A stretch of 64,000 nucleotides of DNA, from NCBI GenBank assembly GCA_018806915.1, contig JAGKQI010000033.1, positions 1 to 64,000 of the forward strand, in the 5' to 3' direction. Shown piece after piece: positions 47,841-55,880 of the stretch (the first letter of the stretch is position 1; every line of letters begins with the position of its first letter). The position numbers were made by a program, and so were the translations under genes. The notes below the pieces were generated by a model. It ran no database searches, was not told where the DNA came from, and saw only the letters and a program-made list of their open reading frames with translations. Source of the DNA: Phytophthora colocasiae. Lineage: Eukaryota; Oomycota; Peronosporomycetes; Peronosporales; Peronosporaceae.

Positions 47841-48762
47841 GACTCCGCTTGAATTTTTCTACCGACTTAATTCTGCCGCTGGAAAAGCTGACATCGATTT
47901 CCGGAAGTCGTCCAAGCGTCTTGAGAAGCATGTACTGCGATTCATCACGAAGCTTAAGGATGCACGCCTGAAAACGTCGCTGCAAGGTCAGAGATTTCGA
48001 AGAATTTCAGACTTGGAATATGCGTTGCAGCAAGATGAAGATGTGTGGCGAACTGGTGACCAAGAAATGACCCCTGCCAAGTCTCGAGACTTCCGGGCTG
48101 ACAATATTCCGCGAGGACAGTTCAAGCCCAAGCGTGTGCATCGGACTTATGTCGCAAGAGATATGGATTCTGAAGACTATGACTCTGACAACTCTGAAAA
48201 TCATAAGGAATCTCTGAAATCCAATCAGGATACCAGAGATCAGACAGGTGATTCCAGAACTCCAAGTGCGACTTCAGAGTCTACCCGCGATGAAAGTACT
48301 GCGCAGGCATCTTCGAACAATTCAAAGGCTCCACCAAGTGCAGACTGGACGCAGACTCTGACGAATGAGGTATATCGAGTGATGGATAACATGGGATGGC
48401 GTCCGCCGCCCCAGTCCCCGTCTGGATCGTCAGGTCAAGGATTCCACCAGAGGCGTCATGAAAATAGTGGCTACTGGAACAAGTTCTGTGAAAAATGTCA
48501 ACGCTCAGGACACTCAGAAGAAGATTGCTGGAGAGACGTCACGTGTGACCGATGTCAGGAAAAGGGACACCCGAGTCGAATGTGTCGGATGCCACCCTGT
48601 GAAGTATGTGGAAGAGTACACCCTGGAAAACCCTGTGAAGATTTGAAAACTCTGGAAGCACTCAAGCAACTCGCTCGACAAGGTGCACTCAAGGACATGC
48701 CGAACCACCTACGGGAGAAACTCCTGAGTGATGAGGCAGACTCTGGGAAGCCATTAAACTAA
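47833..48762 (+). CDS. gag: Gag, C-terminal part with three zinc knuckles (+1 frame)
   Basis: Open from just after a TGA at 47830-47832 to TAA at 48760-48762; no ATG where it needs one, so it is reached from the upstream Gag. It begins with the missing half of the Gag domain (TPLEFFYRLN...), then an acidic linker, then nucleocapsid knuckles at 48487-48636: CX2CX4HX4C (CEKCQRSGHSEEDC), CX2CX4HX4C (CDRCQEKGHPSRMC) and a shorter CX2CX3HX4C (CEVCGRVHPGKPC). These bind nucleic acid in Ty3/gypsy Gags. The 8-base window available for a frame change contains ATGAAAGAC; one A fewer would make Gag continuous, and a +1 slip at AAA-G is the alternative. Confidence 0.85.
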   Translation, partial: KTETPLEFFYRLNSAAGKADIDFRKSSKRLEKHVLRFITKLKDARLKTSLQGQRFRRISDLEYALQQDEDVWRTGDQEMTPAKSRDFRADNIPRGQFKPKRVHRTYVARDMDSEDYDSDNSENHKESLKSNQDTRDQTGDSRTPSATSESTRDESTAQASSNNSKAPPSADWTQTLTNEVYRVMDNMGWRPPPQSPSGSSGQGFHQRRHENSGYWNKFCEKCQRSGHSEEDCWRDVTCDRCQEKGHPSRMCRMPPCEVCGRVHPGKPCEDLKTLEALKQLARQGALKDMPNHLREKLLSDEADSGKPLN

Positions 48763-48811
48763 TATGCCCGTCGGATGGGGATCCGAAACGCGCCGGGCAT
48801 GGCGTTACCCC
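48753..48811 (+). promoter_or_regulatory. Probable -1 ribosomal frameshift signal, gag/pol
   Basis: The gag frame reads CCA-TTA-AAC-TAA. ATTAAAC (48753-48759) resembles a slippery heptamer (X XXY YYZ with an imperfect first base). Four bases later a compound hairpin starts: outer stem ATGCCCG (48764-48770) with CGGGCAT (48794-48800), inner stem TCGGAT (48771-48776) with ATCCGA (48781-48786), loop GGGG, and a 7-base bulge. The GGGG loop can pair with CCCC at 48808-48811, giving a possible pseudoknot. The pol frame is open from 48735, so a -1 shift here fuses Gag to Pol. Confidence 0.7.
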
Positions 48812-51800
48812 AGAGTTGTGTGTTCTAGTGTGTGTAGGGCCAGAGCTGAGAAAGATTCACGATAACACTCAACAATGCATGACTACTTTTGCCCAAGAAT
48901 CGACCATACCCTCTGGAAACTCAGGGAACGAGCTACCTGAGATCGCCGACGACGCCGACCCGACACCAGACGACTCAGTGTCGTTCAGGTTGAAGGATGG
49001 CGAGTGTTATGGCTGGTGGGAAGATAACTACCCTGATCGGTCAAAGAGGGATGTGGTGATGGTGTATGGTGCTGTGAATGACCATCGGACCAAGATTCTC
49101 TTGGATACTGGTGCGACCATAAATATTCTGAGTTACGACTTTGCGCGTAAGCTCGGACTCAGACTTAAGTCGCACAAGCAGACCAAGGTGTCAGGAATGG
49201 GTGGTGTCCCAACATATATTGGTGCCAGCGCTGAGATCAAATTGACGCTTGGGCCAAGAGTGGTATATATTGTGGATGTTTGGGTCGCGAATATCGGTGA
49301 AGGAATTGACGTGCTTCTGGGAATGGGTTTTATGTTTGCTGCTGGAGTGAGAATCAGTGCTCGTGAAGGTCTGGTGTCGTTACCAGACGAGGTAGTGGTG
49401 ATGATGTGTAATTGGGAACCTGGTGATCACATTGGTCGTAACAGGTCGGTTAGACCCAGCGAGACTGTCCTTCTGAGTCCGGGTGAGGAGTTTATTGTCC
49501 GAATTGACTATGGCCCAAGGAACCCCCAGAGGGAAGTCGTGTGGGCCGGACGCGGTGACCGCTGGGTTACCCAGCTGATCTATGCGGCCCGATCTTGGCC
49601 CGTGGCCGTTCGCGTGGTAAACATCTCTGATAAAAACGCGTGGGTCAATGAACTTTCTGATGTCGCGAGGATCGTGGAATATGGTTTCTTCCCAAGGCAT
49701 GGACGTTTCGTGCGTCCAGGTTCCGCTGCCTATCGTGATTGGGAGGTTCTGATTCGGGAAAGCACCCCGTCACCAGAGACTAAGAAACGTATGAAGAGAG
49801 AGGCGGAGTTGGAGGCTTTGATGCCGCAGCCCCCGTGTGTAGATCGCCCGGACTACCCATGGCCGACTGAAATACTGCAACGTCCAAGGTTTGATAACGC
49901 TCGAGTGCAGTTCGTGAAACCAGAGTCACCACCGACCGTGAAACGAGTACGCTTCGCCCTGGATGCATTCACCCAGACGGAGAATGGTTGCTCCGGCGAG
50001 TCAACGGGAAGTGCGGACATTAGTACAGATACCAGAGATTTGGAAACCTCCTCTGAAAGTACTCCACATACAGACCCTGGTGACTCGTCCGTTGTTATTG
50101 CCGGTGAAGTCCTTGACTCAAAGCCTGAGTGTCTATTAGGTGACTCTCAGACCCCTGAGTTACCCGCGGACGATTTCGACCTAATGGATGAATCCTGGGA
50201 TATTCCCATTCAGGGGATGCCTGGAACGCCTGTGGAAAAATTACGAGTGGAATACGAGCGGTGCATGAATGTTTCGAATGAAGAATTGGACTTGGAGCCG
50301 GGTGTATATATGCGAGAAGGCACGGAACTCCTCGCTCAATTACGTGACCAACTGGTCATGTTGCCTGAGCTGGAAGAGTTGACACCAGAGTGTGATATCG
50401 ACAGCGCTGATGTTGGAGAACCAGGAAAGACGACCCCAGAAATGGAGAAGAAACTGCGTGATATTCTGAGGTACCACAGGAAGATATTCCTGGGAGATGG
50501 CAATGCAACACCCGCACCGGCAAGGGGCGTGGTCTGTGATCTGGATGTGGGAGATGCCAAGCCGGTAGCTCAACGTCCGAGATCCGTCGCCCCTCATCTC
50601 ATGCTGAAGGTATACGAGCTTCTAAAGAAACTCCTGGAAACTGGTTTGATCGAGTACTCTAACTCCCCGTGGGCATCTCCTATTGTGATCGTTCTCAAGA
50701 AGAATGGTGTTGACATACGGATGTGCATCGACTATCGCATCGTGAATGGCTTCATTCAACTGTCGCGTTACCCTCTACCTCTTATTGACGATCTCTTAAT
50801 TGGTTTTGAGGCTGCCATGTGGTTCATGAGCCTGGATATGGCTAGTGGTTTCTGGGCGATCAGGATGACGGAGCGCGCACGACTGATATCAGCTTTCATT
50901 TGCCCGTTTGGACATTTTCAGTGGGTAAGGATGCCGTTTGGTCTGAAGAACGCCCCTCTTGTGTATCAGGCTATGTTAGACAATTGCCTGTGGGGATTCG
51001 TGAGACTGTCACCAGAAGAAGAAGCTGAAGTTGATGCGGAGGTTCTGGAATTTCTGCAACTCCAGCCTCAGGACTCTAAAAAGCATCTTTCAGACTCTGA
51101 GAACCATACTCCGATTTCAGAGATGCCAACCCTCACAAGTCAGATGACCGTCTTTCAGAGGAACATTCCTGTTCCCACGTGTATGGGCCCAGTCCTGGGG
51201 AGGAGTTCATACATCGACGACATCGCACATGGAGCACCGACTTGGGACCAATTATGTGACGATTTGAATGCCCTGCTTTTCAGGCTTCGCTATTGGAACA
51301 TTTCTGTGAGTTTGCCCAAGAGCGAGTTCGGGAAGTTGTCGATACCGTACCTATCCCACGAAATCAGTGCCGAGGGTCTGAGGGCAACACCTAAGATTGT
51401 CAAAGGAGTCGAAGAACTGCCATTTCCGTCTACGTTGAAGGGAGTTCAGAGTTTCATGGGAAGCCTCAACTATTACAACAAGTTTATTGAGGATTTACCG
51501 GTGATTGCTGCTACCCTCTATGGGCTGACGGACGAGCAGATTCGTGCTGGACGAGACCTGACTCGTGCGAAAGAGGCGTTCGAAATTCTGAAACGCAAGA
51601 TAGTCTCTACTCCACTACTCAGACATCCAGACCGAACCAGACTGTTTGTTGTCATTCCGCATGCGAACCCTTGGGCTGCTTCAGCAGTCTTGGGACAAGA
51701 ATATGAGGGAATAATACACCCAGTCCGGTTTACGGGTCGTGTCCTGAACGATGCCGAACTCAGGTATCATATCGCTGAGAAAGAGGTGATTGCGATCCTC

Positions 51801-54464
51801 AGAGTTTTAGAAAACTTCAGAGCTCTGGTGGAGTCAAGTCCGGTGATTGTGGTCTATACCAGATACTCTGTCCTGAAATGGTTGCTGACATCGAACTCCA
51901 CCGACGGCAGAAACGTCAAGTGGGGTATGAAGTTGTCGCAGTGGAACCTGGAGATCCGCCGGGTACAGCGTGACGAAGATGGACTCCCAGCTATACTCGG
52001 TGCGGGCATTACCCCCAGGGAGCATCTGGACGAGGTCTCTGAAAATCTGATCCCAGTCAAGGGGCGAGTCAAGCCGCCAGTTCCTATCAGTGTGGAAATG
52101 CTGGGAGCAGATTATCAGGGCTATGTTCTGAGTTTTGATGGTGCCGCAAAGACGTCTACCCGTCTGGGAAGCTGTGGGTGTATACTCTGGGAACTCCCGG
52201 GGTGGAGCGTTCTGGAAGCCCGAGGGTTTCCCCTGACGGATGTCACGGTGAATGACTCGGAATATTGTGGCCTGAATTACGGTCTGAAGATGGCACTCGA
52301 CCACGGAATACAGGAGTTGGTGGTTGTGGGAGATTCGCGCATCGCGATACAACAGACTCAGGGACTGATCAACTGCAATCAGCCTAACTTGCAACGGAGG
52401 TTAGCCGAATTTGAGTCTCTGAAAACCAAGTTTCAGACTCTGAAGTTGGTACATGTGAAGCGCGAGTTCAACCAAGCGGCAGATTACCTGACCTCGAAGA
52501 CTTTGACCCTTGAGGAAGCTTGGCGAGTACAAGATGAGGATGAACTTATGCACCTGCGACTGGTATCCAAGGTTCATGAGAGACTGATGAAGCCTCGCCC
52601 CGTCCCGAACATGGAAGCCCAAGAGTCAAAGATACCAGACTCTGAAAATCATAATGCGTCTCCAGAGTCTGGAGATGCTCCTGGTCCGGAATCCGCACCC
52701 CTGCCTCGATCGGTGAGAGTATTGATTGCTGTAACCCGTGCCCAAGCTCCGCCTGACGCTAATCTGCCTGAGGATGATGACGAACGAGAACCTTTGGGGC
52801 CTTTGGAGTTCCAGGCAGAACGCTGGCGACGGATCAAGGCGCATCAGAGCCAGGACCCGTACTTGGTTGAACTTATGAAGTTTCTGAAAGGTGACGTGGG
52901 AGATTTACCACGACCCCGAGTCAGGAAGCTTGCCAGAGTTGCTGAGGACTTCGTTCTGGATTCTAGAGATGTACTATATCGCCTGAGTCGCGCTACTCGA
53001 GAGCGGCCCCGGGACAACGTTGACGAACTCAGACTGGCGGTTCCCAGAGACTTGTATCCAGACCTGTTACACTATGCTCATGAAGACTACCAAGGTGGAC
53101 ATCAAGGAATCAGGAGAACCTTTGAGAAGCTGAGTTCGGAATTTTACTGGTTGGGTATGTATGCCGATATGGAGAGATTTGTGAAGGAATGCGTAGACTG
53201 TGCCAGTGGCAAGGGGCGACCCCCAAATCCTGGACCGTCCCCTGGAAATATTGAGCCCAGCCGGCCATTTGAAGTGGTGTCTATGGATTTTGTGACACAC
53301 ATGCCGAAAACCGCACGTGGAAACACATTTCTCTTGCTGTTCCAGGATATGTTTTCGGGATACGTAATGTGCAAGCCAATGAGTGTCACCACTGCTCAGG
53401 ATGTAGCAGAGGCTTATGATGAACGCGTTTTCAGAAACTTTGGTGCTAGCTCTCTGATTCGTCATGATCAAGATCCTCGTTTTATGAGTGAGGTGTTCAA
53501 GTGTTTCAGGGAACTTTTGGGTAGCAGACAACGCGCTACTCTAGGATACCGGCCTCAAGCCAACGGCCAGCAGGAGAGATCAGTACAGACTGTGGTGCGC
53601 GCGATTAAGGCATATATCTCTGAAGCCGATCAAAGTGACTGGGATGATCACGCCGAACGTCTGATGTTTGCCCTGAACACGTCATTCGATGCCACCCGTC
53701 TGGAGACGCCTTTCTACCTGGTACATGGTTGGGATGCTCATGGGACGGTGTCCGCTATGCTTGGACCCAAGCCATCGACGACTCAGGAGCGAACTGCGTA
53801 CGAATGGAGACGGAAGATGCAACGAGACTATAGCTATGCTCTGGCATGTGCCGAAGATCTCCAGAAGAAGGCAAAGCGTGACCGGTCTGAAGAACAGACC
53901 AGAAAATGGAACGAGTTGTCAGAGCGTCTGAAGTCAGGTTTCGCTATAGGCGACGCTGTATGGCTCTACATCCCTAAGGTACAAACGGGATTGAGCAGGA
54001 AACTAGCACACATGTGGCACGGACCCTTCAGGATCGAGGAGATGCTGGACGATTTCAGAGTACGACTCAAGGTTGAAGATACCGGCTACCGCGTGAACCC
54101 CTGGGTCCATGTGAGCCGTCTGAAGCCAAGGGCTCTGTTCCCCAGACGACCCACGGTGGAACTCCAGATTCCAGAAGATGATGATTTTGACGCCGCCCTG
54201 TTACCAGAAGATAGTTGGGAACCTGATATTGAAAACGGCGAGTATGAAGTGGAGAAGATTCTGGATACCCGTTGGAACAAGCGTACCAGGACGTCCAGAC
54301 GCCTGCGCGAATATTTGATTAAGTGGAAAGGTTACGATGAAACTGAGTGGTTGCCGTTATCGAAGTTGAACTGTGGAGCATTACTTTACGAATTCAATCA
54401 GAGTGCACGAGCACGAGCCCGTTTTCAGGCGATGCAGGCTGGAGACGATCATCCCAGAGTCTAA
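48759..54464 (+). CDS. pol: Pol polyprotein: protease, RT, two RNase H domains, integrase, chromodomain
   Basis: Copies the element RNA to DNA and integrates it. Start given at the first codon after the proposed -1 slip; residues below count from the first in-frame ATG (48879; 1,861 aa). Aspartic protease: DTG, D76. RT about 565-840: D653 (SLDMASG), YIDD with D780 and D781, and a ~60-residue Ser/Glu-rich insert just before YIDD. First RNase H about 920-1045 keeps AEKEV but has HANP where the catalytic Asp should be. Second RNase H: D1087, E1128, D1152, D1202, complete. Integrase: H1401, H1408, C1438, C1441 zinc site; D1470, D1530, E1566 (D-x35-E). Chromodomain about 1789-1845 (YEVEKIL, IKWKGY, TEWLP) with its aromatic cage residues, which in chromoviruses directs integration to marked histones. 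The frame is uninterrupted. Confidence 0.93.
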   Translation, partial: LICPSDGDPKRAGHGVTPELCVLVCVGPELRKIHDNTQQCMTTFAQESTIPSGNSGNELPEIADDADPTPDDSVSFRLKDGECYGWWEDNYPDRSKRDVVMVYGAVNDHRTKILLDTGATINILSYDFARKLGLRLKSHKQTKVSGMGGVPTYIGASAEIKLTLGPRVVYIVDVWVANIGEGIDVLLGMGFMFAAGVRISAREGLVSLPDEVVVMMCNWEPGDHIGRNRSVRPSETVLLSPGEEFIVRIDYGPRNPQREVVWAGRGDRWVTQLIYAARSWPVAVRVVNISDKNAWVNELSDVARIVEYGFFPRHGRFVRPGSAAYRDWEVLIRESTPSPETKKRMKREAELEALMPQPPCVDRPDYPWPTEILQRPRFDNARVQFVKPESPPTVKRVRFALDAFTQTENGCSGESTGSADISTDTRDLETSSESTPHTDPGDSSVVIAGEVLDSKPECLLGDSQTPELPADDFDLMDESWDIPIQGMPGTPVEKLRVEYERCMNVSNEELDLEPGVYMREGTELLAQLRDQLVMLPELEELTPECDIDSADVGEPGKTTPEMEKKLRDILRYHRKIFLGDGNATPAPARGVVCDLDVGDAKPVAQRPRSVAPHLMLKVYELLKKLLETGLIEYSNSPWASPIVIVLKKNGVDIRMCIDYRIVNGFIQLSRYPLPLIDDLLIGFEAAMWFMSLDMASGFWAIRMTERARLISAFICPFGHFQWVRMPFGLKNAPLVYQAMLDNCLWGFVRLSPEEEAEVDAEVLEFLQLQPQDSKKHLSDSENHTPISEMPTLTSQMTVFQRNIPVPTCMGPVLGRSSYIDDIAHGAPTWDQLCDDLNALLFRLRYWNISVSLPKSEFGKLSIPYLSHEISAEGLRATPKIVKGVEELPFPSTLKGVQSFMGSLNYYNKFIEDLPVIAATLYGLTDEQIRAGRDLTRAKEAFEILKRKIVSTPLLRHPDRTRLFVVIPHANPWAASAVLGQEYEGIIHPVRFTGRVLNDAELRYHIAEKEVIAILRVLENFRALVESSPVIVVYTRYSVLKWLLTSNSTDGRNVKWGMKLSQWNLEIRRVQRDEDGLPAILGAGITPREHLDEVSENLIPVKGRVKPPVPISVEMLGADYQGYVLSFDGAAKTSTRLGSCGCILWELPGWSVLEARGFPLTDVTVNDSEYCGLNYGLKMALDHGIQELVVVGDSRIAIQQTQGLINCNQPNLQRRLAEFESLKTKFQTLKLVHVKREFNQAADYLTSKTLTLEEAWRVQDEDELMHLRLVSKVHERLMKPRPVPNMEAQESKIPDSENHNASPESGDAPGPESAPLPRSVRVLIAVTRAQAPPDANLPEDDDEREPLGPLEFQAERWRRIKAHQSQDPYLVELMKFLKGDVGDLPRPRVRKLARVAEDFVLDSRDVLYRLSRATRERPRDNVDELRLAVPRDLYPDLLHYAHEDYQGGHQGIRRTFEKLSSEFYWLGMYADMERFVKECVDCASGKGRPPNPGPSPGNIEPSRPFEVVSMDFVTHMPKTARGNTFLLLFQDMFSGYVMCKPMSVTTAQDVAEAYDERVFRNFGASSLIRHDQDPRFMSEVFKCFRELLGSRQRATLGYRPQANGQQERSVQTVVRAIKAYISEADQSDWDDHAERLMFALNTSFDATRLETPFYLVHGWDAHGTVSAMLGPKPSTTQERTAYEWRRKMQRDYSYALACAEDLQKKAKRDRSEEQTRKWNELSERLKSGFAIGDAVWLYIPKVQTGLSRKLAHMWHGPFRIEEMLDDFRVRLKVEDTGYRVNPWVHVSRLKPRALFPRRPTVELQIPEDDDFDAALLPEDSWEPDIENGEYEVEKILDTRWNKRTRTSRRLREYLIKWKGYDETEWLPLSKLNCGALLYEFNQSARARARFQAMQAGDDHPRV

Positions 54465-54492
54465 TAACTCTGAAAACACATCTGGAAGTCTG

Positions 54493-54514
54493 ATATCTGA
54501 AGGATTTCAGATAT
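54493..54514. terminator. Hairpin just after pol, 9-bp stem
   Basis: ATATCTGAA-GGAT-TTCAGATAT, perfect, 29 bp past the pol stop. It lies between pol and the end of the antisense frame; it may be an RNA processing or stability element. It is labelled terminator only for lack of a better type. Confidence 0.4.
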
Positions 54515-55016
54515 TGACTTTTAGAGTGTGGTAATCTGAGTGCGTGTTTTCAGAGACCTATTTCTGAAATTCATGCGTTTGGATATGTGATCGACCATGT
54601 TGCTGCTTATATAAAACGACTGTGTGAATGTGAAAATGGAAGTGAGTTTGTGGAGAATTAAATACTGGAGGATACGAAGTTATGAATGATGAGATGATGA
54701 GAAGGAGTGTGATTATGTGGAGTGATATTGAAAGATTAAGGGATTAGGGAGCTACACTGAGGCCGGGGATTTACGTCACAAATGCAGACAACTATTTGGC
54801 TTCTCGAAGATGCAGCCTTCCCGTGGGCACCATGGTGGACACCTGAGCTTCAGTAGTGAAGGGAGATCGGGTTCTCGGAACGCTCCGCAGGTGTCAATTG
54901 ATCCTTCTTGATGTCAGCAGGGACATACTGGAGCCACTCTTCGTCCGCATTCACCGTGGCCCATTGCATCCGAGCAGGCTCAATAGCGTCCAAGTCACCC
55001 AGTTGCGTCTCCAGAC
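54515..55016. other. Non-coding segment between pol and the antisense frame
   Basis: AT-richer tract (TGTGTGAATGTGAAAATGG..., TGAATGATGAGATGATGAG) followed by GC-richer sequence. One CTCTGAAAA word on the reverse strand at 54547-54555. No supported gene. Confidence 0.6.
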
Positions 55017-55880
55017 TCAGACACTTGGGACCCCCCAGCTCTGCGACTCTGGGATCTTGCCAGATCCAAGGGCAGGACTTGTCTGGGACAACCCAGATGC
55101 CAGGCTCTGAAAGCAGCGACTCTGGGAAATCTTTGTGCCCCAGGCTGCAGGCTCGGTACCAGCTGAGATGTGACGATCCACCACCTCGTCGGCCATCTGG
55201 TAATACACTTCAGGGACGTACTTGGCCCAAAGAGTAGCATCCAGGCGACGAGAGAATACCAGGCTCACCAACATCTGAATGAGAGCCGGACTGCTGAAGA
55301 GACTGTGAGCCGCTTTATCCGATGCCAACCACTCCATGGCTTTATCATACTTGATCCCAGATAGCAGGGCTTGGCGGAGGTCGGGTCGAACTTCCTTCCA
55401 GACCACGTCACCAGAGAGTCTCTTGTGGACTTCAGACTTTGCCACCTTAGAATCTACATTCGCCGGAAGCGCCGATTCTTCAACGGGCTTGTGTCCGGAC
55501 GGGCGACGCTGCAAATTCTTGGAGTCCCACTTGAGCGGTCGCTTCGGAGGTGATTTCAGAGTCTGGGGCTTCGGCGGATATGACAGGTACCGTGGGCTCT
55601 CGCTCTTGGACTCTGAGGTTTCAGTACTTGGACGAGTAAGATCCAGAACTCTGGAGGTCCTCGCGGTCTTCTCAGCAGCCTGACGAGCTCGTTCCTCAGA
55701 AAGCCGTTTCTTGAAGTCAGGAACGGGTTTCTTTCGCGCGTCCAAGGCTGTCACGTTGATGATAGTCGTCCAGTTATCAGGGACGATGGTGTCCTCTTGG
55801 TATGACACCAGAAGGTCATGGAGCCGATCCCAATTACCAGAGATTTCAGAATTCTCTTGTAAGAACTCTGAGAACCCCAC
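55017..55880 (-). CDS. Antisense accessory protein, C-terminal part
   Basis: 287 codons, read on the opposite strand to gag-pol. Its first codon in this frame is GTG and the first ATG is far inside, so it is more likely the continuation of the frame upstream (55751-57013) than a separate gene. The switch point is a GGGG run (CCCC at 55875-55878 on +); one more G would make the two frames continuous as ...DPWGFSEF.... Contents: a probable folded part (FSEFLQENSEI, NWDRLHDLL, WTTIINVTA), a basic Pro/Lys linker (PPKPQTLKSPPKRPLKW), and a helical C-terminal region (AMEWLASDKAAHS, YYQMADEVVDRH). No catalytic motif, signal peptide or membrane segment is visible. I do not recognise the family. Confidence 0.6.
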   Translation of the reverse strand: MGFSEFLQENSEISGNWDRLHDLLVSYQEDTIVPDNWTTIINVTALDARKKPVPDFKKRLSEERARQAAEKTARTSRVLDLTRPSTETSESKSESPRYLSYPPKPQTLKSPPKRPLKWDSKNLQRRPSGHKPVEESALPANVDSKVAKSEVHKRLSGDVVWKEVRPDLRQALLSGIKYDKAMEWLASDKAAHSLFSSPALIQMLVSLVFSRRLDATLWAKYVPEVYYQMADEVVDRHISAGTEPAAWGTKISQSRCFQSLASGLSQTSPALGSGKIPESQSWGVPSV

